Source of the DNA: Protea cynaroides
Taxonomy: Eukaryota; Streptophyta; Magnoliopsida; Proteales; Proteaceae
DNA length: 64,000 bases
Reading direction: 5' to 3'
Assembly: GCA_028583415.1 (NCBI GenBank)
Contig: CM053272.1
Location: forward strand, 75,371,439-75,435,438
Shown here in pieces: positions 43,695 through 55,717 of this stretch (the first letter of the stretch is position 1; each line of letters starts with the position of its first letter). The translations under genes were made by a program, and so were the position numbers. Under the pieces are notes generated by a model. The model ran no database searches. It was not told the DNA's origin and worked only from the letters and a program-made list of their open reading frames with translations.

Positions 43695-45948
43695 CCCGGT
43701 CTTACCACCTTGAACTAGGTCTACCAATCATGGTCGAGCCAAATGGATCAAGTGCGTGAGGGAGATCACGATCCCAGGTATTACACTGACCCAAAAACAC
43801 TAAAAATAGGGGGAGGATCGCACACCCAACTAGACAGGGTCGGACCCCCCAAGATAGAAAGTCAGACCCTGAGTTTTTAACCGGGGGTCAGACATTTTAG
43901 AACCAGGGGTCGACGGGATCTCCGACCCCCTCATCGACCCCCAGTCTGCCGATAGAAACCGTGAATTAGGAACTTTCCAAATTCAATGGGATTCCTTCCT
44001 AATCTCAATGGGACTTATTTTGGGAGTTTATGCTCTATAAATAGGACGTCCCTAAGCCTCTTTCACTTCTTTTAGAACCCTAATTGGATTGAGAGAAAGA
44101 GAAGAAAAGGAGAAGAGAAAGAGAAGAGAAGGAAAGTGGAGAAGAAGACCAAAGAAAAGGCTTTAGAGAAACAAGCCTAATTCTCAGGTATGGATACTAT
44201 CTCCATGTAATTCTACAGACCTTAGAATAAATAGAGAAGAGGGAATGATCTAGGAGAAACCCAAATCATCCATCCATGGTTAGGTTTTCATGGAAAACCA
44301 TGGGGGAAATCATAGAAACCATGTAAGGGAATAAACTATGGTTCTAAACCATAGAACAGGGATGTGATGGATTATAGAAGCAAGCCATAGGACCCAAACA
44401 TGAAGGAAGGGACTATAGGATGAAAAATCGACTAAACCCATGGGGGGTCGCACGGGGAGTCGATGGCCAATCGACCCTACCAGACCTTGACAAACGACCC
44501 CCAGTGTTTGGGAAGTCCAGAATCTGGGTGGTAGCACTCAGGGTCGATGGAACCTCCGGCCCTAGCATCGACCCCCAGTTAACAGCATGCTTTTTAAAGT
44601 CAGAATTAATTCTAATTAAATTCTATCAACTTGATTAGGTCTTCTAGTGATATAATATTGATATATAGTTGATTCTTAAAGCTTGAAAGAGGACCCACGA
44701 TCAAGCAAATGTGGGGGAACAAGACCTAAACTAATTGGTTAATAATAAACTATTTTACTCTTGAGTCCAATGCCATGATTGATTGTATGCGTGTATGCTT
44801 GTTATGTGCATTCAACATGTCATCTAATATTTCTATTATTATTGTTCATGCATATTTAAATTATTGTTTACAACATGATGATGATGATGATGATAGGAAT
44901 AGGCATGTGGATGTATGTGTGTGGTTAGTGTGCTTGATGCGAGCAAGTATCAGGGAGAGGTGTCATAGGCGGGACCTCAGCACTCTAGCTCTATCACTAA
45001 CTTAAGTCTTGTCCACTGACATCGTCATATCGCCATTACCTTAGCAGAACTATTACGTCGTAGGGTATGAGGGGAGGTGGTCTCGGACTGTGTAGTCTCT
45101 GACTCTACCGGGGGGGCCTTAGCCCTATCTCTATGGACGTATTGAGGGATGCTGGGGTGAGGCCTTGGATACACTGATGGGCATTAGGATTGGTTAGTTG
45201 CGAGCCCAGTTTGAGAGCCCTCGCCAGCAGGGGCTTACGTGTTGGTATGGGCAACGGGTACAACAATAAACGTGATGTTTACGTGTACATTGTCCATGGT
45301 GGGTGCATGTGGGTCGGTAATAAACGTTACCTTTGGGCGGCTTCACACTCTCGTGTATAGAGGTGTGGCGTCAATAAACGTGATCATTGGCCACCTATCC
45401 TTTCTATAGCACATTGCAAACTTATTTACCAGACCAAAGATATGAATTGAATGCATGCATATGTTTGTTGCATTGTTTTGTTTGCTCACTGAGCCATGAT
45501 GTGTGCTCACCCTCTCGACGTCAAATATTTTTAGTTGATGATGCAGGTACTACAGTTGAAGATTATATGAATGCTCCGGTGTATGCGTGTGTTGCTACAA
45601 TGGAAGCTGAAGACTTAGAGGATACGCATGACCCCTCATGCGAGTGCAACTCATGCGTATTTTATTAGGATTTTATTTAAATTTATAAAGGGATGTAATT
45701 GATATTTTAATTATTTATGTCTCAGTTGATACAACAATAACTTGATATTTTAATTATGATTATTACAGTTAGAGTTCTCAGTTCATTTACTATAAGACTT
45801 CTGCTATTGTGTATTTATCCTTATTATGGTTGTGGATGTGCATGGTTTAAGTTTTAATGGATACCGCCTATAAGAGATCCTGGTTGAACCGTTGGTTTAT
45901 TAGCGGTTCATCACACCGTTCTGAATGGTGCAGAATTGAGGTGTGATA
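43673..45948 (+). repeat. 3' LTR of element D
   Basis: 2276 bp. TATAAATA at 44036-44043, donor CAG/GTATGG at 44188, GGGGTCG clusters in U3, and the uninterrupted terminal exon at 45547-45668. The second donor is changed to AAAT/GTGG. The final bases read TGTGATA, followed by target copy TTGGC. Confidence 0.93.
45547..45668 (+). other. LTR-encoded terminal exon, D 3' LTR copy
   Basis: After GATGATGCAG: GTTVEDYMNAPVYACVATME, then THDPSCECNSCVFY and TAG. This intact copy defines the D form; the upstream open frame back to 45387 is LTR sequence in the same frame. Confidence 0.65.
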
Positions 45949-46825
45949 TTGGCACCTTGCAACTGATCGAATAAGTCATCGATCCGGGGCAACAGGTACC
46001 GATTCTTGATTATATGCTTATTCAATTTTTGATAATCTATACATAGTCAAACGCTACTGTCCTTCTTTTTCACAAACAATACTGGCACTCTCCTGGTGAT
46101 ATGCTGGGTCTGATATAACCCTTGTCTAGTAATTCTTCTAGTTGTACCTTCAGTTCCTTTAGTTCAGTAGGAGGCATTCGATAGGGTGCTTTCGATACTG
46201 GTGCGGCTCTGGGTATAAGATCTATAACGAACTCTATCACTCGGTCGGGTGGTAGTCCTGGTAGTTCCTCAGGAAATACATTTGAAAATTCATGCACAAC
46301 TTCAATATCCTCCCTTCGTGGTGCTTCCTTTGGGAGGTCGACCACGGATACTAGAAACTCAATTCCTCCTTTCTCAAGGCATTTTATAGCCTTCAATGCA
46401 GAGAGAATGAGTTTTCATTTACAGGGAAGTTTGGTTCCCGCAAAACTAAACTCTACTCCTTCCTTGTCTTTAAATGTCAATTTCTTTTCTGCTCATAATA
46501 AGTTTACAAAGTGCCAAGCTAACCAATCCATTCCCAAGATAACGTGAAAGTCTGCCATCTCGAGTTGAATTAAGGTTGCATCCAAAATCTTCTCACAGAT
46601 AAGAATTTGACATGGTCCATAACTTTTGTCTAGTTCCAATTCTAATCCCATAGGTGATCGTACAAGCAGTTTGTAGTCTAAAGGTCTGAGGGGTAGATTT
46701 AACTTCTTTCCAAACGACACCGATATAAAAGAATGAGTAGCTCCAAAGACAAAGAGTACTCCAGTGGGTAAGACATTAATAGGTACGATACCTATGATTT
46801 GATTTAATTTAGTCTGCATGCTCAC
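45949..46825 (-). pseudogene. pol: pol of element C, 5' part (protease and N-terminal RT)
   Basis: Protease starts with the ATG-containing MSMQTKLNQIIG at 46825. The active-site DSG is changed (VFGATHSF), which would abolish catalysis. The RT N-terminus PEELPGLPPDR, KAPYR and ELKVQLEELLDKGYIRPSISP follows, with a frameshift at about 46093. The reading resumes at 19824 across element D. The target duplication TTGGC lies in the AKVFSKID region. Confidence 0.86.
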
Positions 46826-46849
46826 ACAAGATAGTACAAGATGAAAGGA

Positions 46850-48154
46850 TCAGGTCATACCTGTGACCACATCAGGCAATGTGGCAGTATCCTCATATGT
46901 AACTGCATAAACCTTTCCTTGTTGTAGCTGCTTCCTTGGCTTAGGACACTCCCTTGAATAATGTCCTACTTGATTACAATTAAAGCATTTAACTCCAGCA
47001 CTACTTTGCTTCTGTTGAGGTTGGGCTGTCAGAGTAATATTGGCTACAGCATTGAAGCCTTGAGTACGGAAGGGTTTAAATGTCTTTGAGTTTCTTCCGT
47101 TGTATGAGTTTCCATTAGGCCTTTTAATACCTCTGTTCTGAGCAAAATTACTTTCCCTCTGGTTCGATTCCACTACTCAAGCAATCTATACAGCTTCATT
47201 ATAAATCTTCTTTTTTAGTCCCAATACATGCTCACGGATGCTTCCCCTAAGTCCCATGATGAACTTTCAGGTTTTGGTATTTTCCTCCTACATACTAGAG
47301 GGAGTGAAGAAAAATAGTTCTTCATAACGCTGTTGATATACGTCTACAATCATCTGTCCCTGATACAAACTCAGAAACTCCTTTTCCATTTGTTCTCTGA
47401 AATTCCTTGAAAAATACTTCTCGAAAAAAGCTTCTTTATAAATAGCCCATGTCAGTTGGGCGTGCTCCGTTAATAGATAACTTCTAGTTGATTTCCACCA
47501 GTGGTGTGCATCGTCATTTAACATAAATGTAGCACATAATACTTTTTCCTCTTCATTTATAGTCATCATCATGAAATTTCTTTCTATTTCATCGATCCAG
47601 TGAGCTGGCCACAAAGGATCTGACGGCTTACCTGTGAATTCCTTCAGCTTCAACTTCAGGAAATGTTCGATCAGTCTAGAATGATCAAGTTGATATTGTG
47701 CATAAGCTCTATTTATAGGCAGCTGGTACTGATAGTTACCTTGGTTGTACCCGCCTTGTGGTGCTTCAGGATTTGGCACTTGGCCTTGTACTGCTGGTGT
47801 TTGCGGTGCTTGGGGTACAGTGTTGCTACCACCAGGTGTCGTACTAGCTTGTCCTACAGGTAGAGATGTTGTGTTTGCAACTGGGAAAGCAATTCCCATA
47901 GCAGCGTGCATGTTGGCTTGCATTTGTTGTATATGCTGCATTTGTTGTGCCAAATTCATCACCGCAGTAGCCAAATCCATAGGTAGTGCAGGTAAGTTGG
48001 TTGGGTTGGCTTGGGTGTGTACATTCTGAGGTGCAGCAGGTTGAGTTGCAATATTTCCTTCCTGTCCATGCTGACCTTCATTGTCATTGGTTTCCATAGG
48101 TGGTGGAGATGGGTTGACATTCTGTCTCCTTCTACTTACTTTACGGCCTGCCAT
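46850..48154 (-). pseudogene. gag: gag of element C (one main lesion)
   Basis: It starts MAGRKVSRRRQNVNPSPP and is open for 288 codons: Gln/Met-rich helix, PLWPAHWIDEIERNF, HHWWKSTR, FEKYFSRNFREQM and YEELFF. A stop near 47286 and changes at 47175-47240 interrupt it. The zinc knuckle CFNCNQVGHYSRECPKP follows at about 46940-46990. It lacks the stops shared by A and B, confirming that it is a separate copy. Acceptor-like TTTTCAG lies just upstream. Confidence 0.86.
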
Positions 48155-48298
48155 TTCCTATTTTCGACAGTGGTAGTGTCTGAAAATCAAGGAAACATAT
48201 GAGGCAAGCATAATATATGTTAATCTCATGTTAATTTCCAATTAAACAAGGAAGAGTTTCAATTTTTAAAATCATTCAGTCAAAATAGGGCATTTTCA

Positions 48299-48430
48299 TC
48301 GTGGGGTCGATCGTGGGGTCGCACTATATGCGACCATAGGGTTGCGACCGCACAAACCCTGTCAACTCATCAAGAGCCTGTGGTCAATCGTGGGGTCACA
48401 TTTTTGGTCGAATTCTACGACCACATGACA
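48299..48430. promoter_or_regulatory. GGTCG motif array between gag and the antisense gene, element C
   Basis: Six or more GGTCG/CGACC motifs, as GTGGGGTCGATCG, GGGGTCGCA and ACGACCACA. It is a shorter version of the A/B array. Confidence 0.5.
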
Positions 48431-48905
48431 CCAAATCAAGTTTTTAAATTTGATTTCGAGCCATTTTCTTATTTTCACTTTTGTTTTCTACTATCCACAA
48501 CCCAACTCACCACCACTAGGTTGCTATAGTGTCAACTGTATGAATTTGGTGATTCTTTCATTGATCTACGACCTACATTCTGTTCCTCCAGGTATGTTCC
48601 CTACTCTTTCTCCTTTTTAAGCTTTCATACCTAGGTTTTGCTCCATTTATAGGGTTTTCTTCAAATTAATATTTTTTTTACCGTAAAAATTTGATTTTTA
48701 TTGGGGGTTATTGCTATTGGCCACCCAATGGATGAAAGCCCTTACGAAAATTTGAGTTTCATCGATTAGTTTAATAGAAACTTGAAAATTCCCATTTTTG
48801 ACCTAAATTTTGGGGTTTTTTCCCAATTGTCAAAATTTCTTCAAATTAGACCTACCTAGTTTAAATTTCTGATTGTATGAGCCTTACAGGATGGTTTGGG
48901 CCTAT

Positions 48906-49030
48906 GTAAGTCCTCCTGCCCAAATGTTTGGGTGAAAAGTGAGGCTTTTGGCCAACCACGCCATCATATTGCCAAAATTTTGAATTTTCACTGTATTTTA
49001 TATGTTGCTTGTTGGTCTATGCCCTTGTAG
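48906..49030 (+). other. Leader intron of the antisense gene, copy C
   Basis: GTAAGTCCTCCTGCCC to GCCCTTGTAG, 125 bp; the acceptor is TAG instead of CAG. ATG 5 nt after it. Confidence 0.6.
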
Positions 49031-49035
49031 ACAAC

Positions 49036-50344
49036 ATGGCTCGCACTAAAGTCCCCAAAATTCATGATCCCTGTCACTTCCAATCCATTGAAATAGAGGC
49101 ACAGTATCCCTGGTACGAGTGCAAGAAGGTGGAAGGGGGTCGTTGTGTCAACTTGGCCAGCCTAGCCCTATTTAATGTAGAGGGAGCTTTTGGTGATATG
49201 GGCTGGCTCCTTGTGATTCTGTATGAGGGTTGCACCTACCCTTAGTTGGTGAAATAGTTTTACTATAATTTATAGGTAGAGGGTGACCCAGAGGATATAA
49301 ATAGGGGCAGAGAGCTCAGGATCACCAGTTTAGTTAAAGGGGTAGAGGTCTCATTTAACTGCTAGGAGTTGGCTGATATCCTGGGTATCTCAAATGACGG
49401 TCCCTTGGTATAATGCGAACCCAAGGAACCCCAGTTCCTATCTGTGCGAATGAGCACAAAAATAGATAACCAGATTCTTTGGGACAATCGCTGGCAGATG
49501 AAATCAATTAACCTACGTCCAGAGCCCCGAGTGTATTGCAAGATCATTCAGCACAATCTGATTCCCCAGAATGGAGAAGGTTTCACAATTGACCCAGTAC
49601 CTTCTGTACTACATATACACGAGGCAGCCTATCTTCCTTCCTTATATCATTATCAGGACCATGCACCATGCCATGATGCCTGGTCTGGTGGGAAACCTAC
49701 CGTATGGGCATTTGATCACCACTTTACTTACTCGCCTGTAGGTAGACTTGGCCGATGAGAGGAATCACGAGGATACTTTTTCAACAGACCTTGATTGGGA
49801 GGCCATATACAGGATGGGGATGCGAGATGTGCAGGTCAGTGATGATGAAAGGAATGCTATGAGACGTCCTCTCACTCAAGCAGTGGCAGCAGATGCAGAG
49901 GCGGCAGCAGCTGCAGCAGATGCAGAGACGACAGCTGCAGCAACAGCAGAGGTAGCAACGGGGGCAGCAACAGAGGCACACGAGGGTGATGATGAGGAGG
50001 ATGATGATCGGATGTACATGGAAGTGGATTCTATCCCTCCTCCATCGTCATAGTATTCTACTGGAGCTGGCCCTTCTAGGGCTTCTCATTCAGCTAGCCC
50101 TTCACGCCCACCACCAGATGACATGATAGATCTGTTACGTGAGATTCAGGAGGCTCAGCTCATTATTGATTGGAGAGTAGGAAAGCCTCTAGATGCCCAG
50201 CGTTCTACAGACCAGCAGGTAGGGGATCTAATAGCTAGTCTTCGAGCGACTCAGACTCAGGTGGCCTGGCTCGGGAGAGTATACGCTGAGGACTACAATA
50301 GAGATCGTGAGGCACCTCCTCCTCCAGCACCTCCAGCTCCATGA
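49036..50344 (+). pseudogene. Antisense gene inside element C (several stops, one frameshift)
   Basis: It starts MARTKVPKIHDPCHFQS. Core segments: GRCVNLASLALFNVEGAF, WLLVILYEGCTYP, GRELRITS, LADILGISNDGPLV and RVYCKIIQHNLIPQ. A run of Gln/Trp-to-stop changes lies between 49240 and 49415, with a frameshift near 49575. The C-terminal half (49748-50344) is open apart from a TAG near 50051 and shows a long Ala run, an acidic block, IDLLREIQEAQ, VGDLIASLRATQTQVAWL and a proline tail (PPPPAPPAP). The unusually long Ala run reflects GCA/CAG repeat growth. Confidence 0.76.
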
Positions 50345-50376
50345 TTGCCATTTATATCTTCTTCCTTTTTATATTA

Positions 50377-50410
50377 CAAAGTAACTGTCTGGATTGTGGA
50401 CTATACTCTG
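50377..50410 (-). other. Conserved RNA hairpin near the primer site, copy C
   Basis: Outer stem CAGAGTA with TACTTTG; the inner stem is weakened to GTC/GAC. It lies about 300 nt from the primer site because the AT microsatellite lies between them. Confidence 0.5.
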
Positions 50411-50441
50411 AATTGGATGTACATTTGTCTTATTTTTATTT

Positions 50442-50559
<118 letters not shown>

Positions 50560-50709
50560 CTTTTACATATGTGCATTATTCTCTTTCTTAGTTTATGTCT
50601 CATACAACACAGGCGCTTATGGTATGTTCTTATTACAGCTTTTAAATTTATCCTAACTTAGTCCATGATTCATGTGGAAGTAGATAGGTCAATGGGTAAA
50701 ATCTGAGAT

Positions 50710-50721
50710 GCTCTGATACCA
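50710..50721 (-). other. Primer-binding site, element C
   Basis: Minus strand TGGTATCAGAGC, perfect, 3 nt from the LTR. Confidence 0.93.
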
Positions 50722-51002
50722 AGTTGTCACACCCCAATTCTGGTCTAACCAGAATGGTGTGATGAACCACCAATCTACCAATGGTTCATCCAGGATCTCT
50801 CATAGCTCGTACCCACCATATCAAACCACACACACATTTCACATTAATAATCAGAGGTAATAAACAAATAAGAGTAAGTCTTACCGATAATGGACTGAGA
50901 GTCTAACAGTGATAAATAATTATTTAATCTAATTATCTCCAAACCACAAGACATAAAAATAAATAATCAATTATATATCTGATGTTCAAATTATAACTAA
51001 AC

Positions 51003-51124
51003 TTAAGCAAAAACACGTTGGTTGCACTCACATGATGAATCATGCGCATCTTCTTCAGCTTCTACATCCATCGTAACAATGTGTTCATACGTCGGTGCAT
51101 TCATATATTCTTCAACCGTAGGAC
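51003..51124 (-). other. LTR-encoded terminal exon, LTR C copy
   Basis: After GATGATGCAG: GPTVEEYMNAPTYEHIVTMD, then AHDSSCECNQRVFA and TAA. The last Cys is changed to Arg. Confidence 0.62.
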
Positions 51125-51976
51125 CTGCATCATCAACTAAAAATATTCGACGTCGAAAGGGTGAGCACACATCACGGCTTAGCGAGCAAACAAAACAATG
51201 CAACAAGCATATGCATGCATTCAATTCATATCTTTGGTCTGGTTTTTAAGTTTGCAATGTGCTATAGAAAGGTTTGGTGGCTGCCGCACCTCTATACACG
51301 AGGGTGTGAATCCTCCCAATGGATCAAACACCATTGTCATCCCACATGCTCCCACCATGGAATAGAGATAGAGCTAAAGTGTCTGGATCAAACACCGTCA
51401 ACACTTCCCCTGATGCCCTACCCATACCATCACGTAAGCCCCTATTGGCGAGGGCTTGCAAACTGGGCTCACAACTAACCAATCCTAATGCCAAACAGTG
51501 TATCAAAGGCCTTACCCCAGCATCCCTCAATACGTCCATAGAAATAGAGCTAAGGTCCCCCGGCAGAGTCAGAGACCACACGGTCCGAGATCACCTCCCC
51601 TGATGCCCTACGTCGTAATAGTTCTACTAAGGTAATGGCAATACGATGATGTTAGTGGGCAAGACTTGAGTAGAGATAGAGCTAGAGTCTAGTGACGAGG
51701 TCGAAGACCACCATGCCACGTCCTCCCCCTGATGCTCCACTCGCATCCAACACACCAACCACACACATACATTCACATGTCTATTCCTAGCATCATCGTC
51801 ATCATCATGTTATAAATAAATGGAATTAAATATGCATGAACAGCAATAGCAAAAATATTGGATGACATGTGAGATTCACATTACAAGCATAGAAGCATAG
51901 AATCAATCATGGCATTGGACTTAATAAAAATAAATAGTTTTTTATTATCCAATTAGTTTAGGTCTTGTTCCCTCAC

Positions 51977-52037
51977 CTGTTAGCAATATTCGTTGTCCTT
52001 CCAAGCCTTGAAATTCTCTTTGAATTGATTTAACATC
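51977..52037 (-). other. LTR-encoded middle exon (61 nt), LTR C copy
   Basis: Acceptor ACTTTTAG, donor AACAG/GTGAGGG. Twenty open codons reading DVKSIQREFQGLEGQRILLT, ending in phase 1 to join GPTVEEY in the terminal exon. Confidence 0.55.
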
Positions 52038-54688
52038 CTAAAAGTTATATGAATTTAAGTTAGGGTTCGTATGTGACATGTTACCGTAGTCGAAAATCAA
52101 AATAGAGCACTGATAGGTGTCTGATTAGTCCTATGGTCTCATGTTGTATCGACCTTACTGTCTAGGGTCGATATCCTACGGTCGCATATGGTGCGACCAT
52201 ATGATTTTAGAAATCTTTCCGAATGCCTATGGTCGATCTTCTGGTTATACTGGTCTTGCTATGGTCGACCGTAGCTGCGACCTTGAGATTTTTGGTCACA
52301 GTCTACATGAAATTTGAGTTCTTCCTGAGTTAATTCTTCTGTTCTTCAATGGGGTTTATTCTAAGGTCATCCTATGACCATCATTAGTAATTTATAATCA
52401 ACCCTAGTCATCAAATTCACTCCTCATGGTTCTCCTTGGGATTTTCTCAAGGAAATCACATAGATCATAATAGGTTGATATTGTCTATCTTCCGTAGAAG
52501 TCTTATTCCTTAAAGTTTACATCTCCAGAGATTCATTTCATACCTTGGCCTGTAATAGACAGCCAATCCCTTCTCAGCAAATTCTTCTGCTTTTTCTTCT
52601 TCCCCTTCTCTTCCTTCTCTTTCTCTAGGGTTTACTAATGTTCTAAAAGAATGAAAAAGGACTGAGGGATGTCCTTTATATAAAGGAAAACTTTCCATAT
52701 AGAGTCCTCTTTTAATTAGGAAAGCAATCCCTTAGTTTAGGAAAGTTTCCAAAACTCAGAGTCTGATCTGGGTTCTCACGGTCAATCATACGGTCGCATA
52801 AACCGTCGACCGTAGGGTCAAAATCATCGACCATGGGATTCTAGATTTGGGATTTTTGGTTCCCTCCTTTATGGTCAACCATACCTACCTAGACATGCAA
52901 CCTTAGGTATGTTTTTAGTGTTTTTAACTCGATTCTCATACCTGATTTGTGATCTATCTTTACACGCTCGGTCCACTTGGTCCAAAAATGATGGGAAGAC
53001 CTGGCATGACATGGTTAGGTCAAGTTAGTGGAGTGCGGGTCTTACAACTATACTATTGAATTAATGTAGGGAAGTAGTCCCCAATATGTTTTAGACCATT
53101 AGAGACCCTCTGGTAATGCTTTAGACCCCGTACCAAAGAGATCCTATCAAAGCAAGTTCAGTCTGAGCTTACTAAGACCATACGATTGATGAAACAAGCC
53201 TGATTGAGCGCTTGACTGTGATCGACAGCTTGATCAAAAAAAGGTGTAATGTCTGTTAAATTGTTCCCATTTGGCCGCTATGGACTGAGTAGACTCACCC
53301 CACACCTCAAGATATATATTATGAACATTATTGAATGATTAATTCAATTAGAATATACCCCTAAGAGCATAGGCACGTACAGTTGCATAACCAACATTCA
53401 CAATCGATAGTCATACATGTATATAAACTATGGGAATGGAATTCTACCATAACCAATGACCTTATAGTAGGATAAACCCTCTATACACGTTACCCCAATG
53501 AAGTACAAGCCTCTAGAATCAAAATAAGCCAAAAACCATCAACAGGTTGATAGAAAATATCTAATATACCCTAGACTGATCAACCACTCTTGTTGACCGC
53601 TTATGTTACAGAACAGAATATCTATCGTGGTTGATCTTCGACCATTGACCATCAAACTTGATCAATTGACCCTAGGACATATTCCTAAGACTAATGAGGT
53701 TACCCTAGACCAATTAAAAGAACAACCAAATAATTTAAAGTATTAATCATATACCAATCGCAACTAGGTAACTAACGTGGGAAACAAGGAAAGATACTCT
53801 ACCTACACCAGAGTAGTATTTAACTCACCATCACAAGTAAGGGGATTAGCTTTGCTTTATTTTCCTATTTTCCATGTGCATGCTATGATTGTGATTATGT
53901 TTGGATTACTGTGTGATAACATGTCATCCAATATCTGTGATAACTCTTCATGCATTCTTGCATATTATTTTTGTATTGAATTGATAACATGTGGATTTCT
54001 TGATAACATGATTGTTTGGCATATTCTTATATCCTGGTAGATCCGAGTGGCTGGAAAGGGATGGTTCATCTTGGTCTGTTAAGCTGGGATAGAGGTAACT
54101 GGATTAGTAATATTCTTGGTTTAGGTTTTCACATTCTATGACAGGCAACCCTTGCCAATAGAGGTTTAGGTATTTACATAGGCTTATTTTAAAAGGGACT
54201 GACCAAGGATGCAGTGGTTCCCTTTCATAGTTGGAGCAAGGCATGCGAGCCGAACAAGGGTTAGTAGCCTTCCTTTAGTGTTTTTGAAATGAGACCTAGG
54301 GACTGGGAGTGTTACCCAATGACGGGAGTTACCTTAGGGATTAGGCACATTACCCGACGAAGGGTTAAGGCTTAGTTCTATCGATCTAGGATGAAGACTA
54401 TTATGGGAGAATGCTTGGAGGTGCTAGGGCATAGTCCTTGGGTCATTATCTTCATTATTTGAGTAATGTCTCACTTACGGTGTGGCTAAGTATGTTTCAT
54501 TTACTTCACCCATGCTTGAGTGTTCATTACCAATATTTAGGTGTGACACGACTTGTACATGCTTATTCACTAGCCCGAGCCTTAATAAAATATTCATACA
54601 TTTATGTGCTTATGTGTATTATTTTTTCTCACTGAGAGTGTGGTTTGCTTACCCCAATGTACGTACATATTTTTAGATTATTTTGCAG

Positions 54689-54801
54689 GAACTACTGTTA
54701 ATGTATCTGAAGAAGAAGTTTCGAAAAATGATTCGTATGACTCTACATGTGAATGTAATGACTGTCTCTATGGACCAAGGATAGGGTTTTTCTTGATGTG
54801 A
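54689..54801 (+). other. LTR-encoded terminal exon, relic LTR X copy
   Basis: After ATTATTTTGCAG it reads GTTVNVSEEEVSKN, then YDSTCECNDCLY. Cys-Glu-Cys is written TGT GAA TGT here but TGC GAG TGC in D, E, C and LTR1. The acceptor is the strongest of all copies. Confidence 0.6.
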
Positions 54802-55078
54802 AGACGTCTCTATCTCTAGAAACAGGATTTTATTTAGATTTTTCTTAGCTTATTTATTTCGTCTTCAGGCGATGTTTCGACCCGTGATAGTTGGTATTGA
54901 GTTTGAAAATGGAACTACTTGGTATTATCTATTTTATGACTTGGTTTATTGAACATAAACTTCTATGATGTAATTATAACATCTAGACATGGCTTTGAGT
55001 TTAATATATTGATTCCACTATTTTATTTCTATTCTCTGATTTACACCATGCTATAATAGTTGTATCTGCTATATTTGG

Positions 55079-55270
55079 CTGTGAGTATGAGAACTGTGGA
55101 CGGATTCTAGTATGGAATACTTGCACTACGAGAAGTCCATGGCCGTACCAAAACTCCATGGTTTTGGGGTTGGGCTGTGATTATGAGAACTGTGGATGGA
55201 TTCTAGTATGGAATACTTGCACTACCAAAAATCCATGGCCATACCAAAACTTCATGGTTTTGGGGTGTAA
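55079..55270 (+). repeat. 96-bp tandem duplication at the end of LTR X
   Basis: Two units of 96 bp (GAACTGTGG at 55091 and 55187; CCATGGTTTTGGGG at each end) with about eight differences. It lies just before the LTR end. Confidence 0.85.
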
Positions 55271-55272
55271 CA

Positions 55273-55317
55273 GTTGTTTCAGCCAAATTTTGTATCCAAG
55301 GTATGTGGTGCTGATGT
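55273..55317. other. Short spacer
   Basis: 45 bp between LTR X and LTR F. No primer site or polypurine tract is recognisable. Confidence 0.6.
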
Positions 55318-55589
55318 TGCCACACCCCAATTCTGGTCTAATCAGATTAGTATGATGAACTACCAATAAACCAACGGTTCAACCAGGATCTCATACTGGT
55401 CATACCCACCATATCAAACCACACACACATTCCACGATAATAATCAAAGGTAATAAACAAATAAACGAAAGTATTATAGATAATGAACTGAGAGTCTAAC
55501 AATGATAAATCAGTATTTAATCCAATTATCTCCAAACCACAAGACATAAAAATAAATAATAAAATACATATATGAGGTTCAAATTGTAA

Positions 55590-55717
55590 CTAAACATAAG
55601 CAAAAACACATTGGTTGCACTCGCATAATGAATCATGCGCATTTTCTTCAGCTTCTACGTCCATCGCAACAATGTGTCCATATGTCGATGCATTCATATA
55701 TTCTTCAATAGTAGGAC
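55590..55717 (-). other. LTR-encoded terminal exon, LTR F copy
   Basis: GPTIEEYMNASTYGHIVAMD, then AHDSLCECNQCVFAYV and stop. The acceptor is GTAG instead of GCAG. Confidence 0.58.

Larger units (their letters stand above)
19825..45948 (+). mobile_element. Element D: plus-strand chromovirus with a 14-kb insertion in its 5' LTR
   Basis: It is framed by the target duplication TTGGC (19820-19824 and 45949-45953). LTRs begin TGTAAGACCCGTATCG; the 3' LTR ends GTGTGATA, with C to T in the terminal ACA. Removing the E block (21791-35958 plus one ACTCA) leaves a 5' LTR of about 2261 bp against 2276 bp for the 3' LTR. The internal region holds primer site, antisense gene, gag, pol and polypurine tract. 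The two LTRs differ by only a few bases per 60, so the insertion is fairly recent. Confidence 0.93.
50725..53046 (-). repeat. 5' LTR of element C
   Basis: 2322 bp, minus strand TGTAAGACCCGCACTCC to TTGGGGTGTGACA. TATA within 52671-52686, donor AAG/GTATGAA at 52543, middle exon 51977-52037, terminal exon 51003-51124. The U3 motif variant is ATGGTCG (for example ATGGTCGACCGTAGC near 52260). It is clearly diverged from LTR1/LTR2. ACTAT at 53047-53051 is the candidate target copy. Confidence 0.9.
53047..55272 (+). repeat. Relic LTR X (old, diverged)
   Basis: The plus-strand order mirrors the other LTRs: ATGTCATCCAATAT near 53925, AGGCAACCCTTGCCAATAGAGG near 54145 (counterpart of GAGCCC...CCAGCAGGGGCTTA), a terminal exon at 54689 and an end at GGGGTGTAACA. 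The first part (53047-53760) shows only weak likeness and no recognisable TG start, probably because element C inserted nearby. The open frames at 53777, 54438 and 55158 look like chance. Confidence 0.6.

Noticed and set aside
53041..53800. Possible host gene or tRNA in the unannotated stretch right of element C
   Set aside because: No frame over 60 codons, no cloverleaf and no exon pattern was visible. It is best treated as degraded LTR X sequence.
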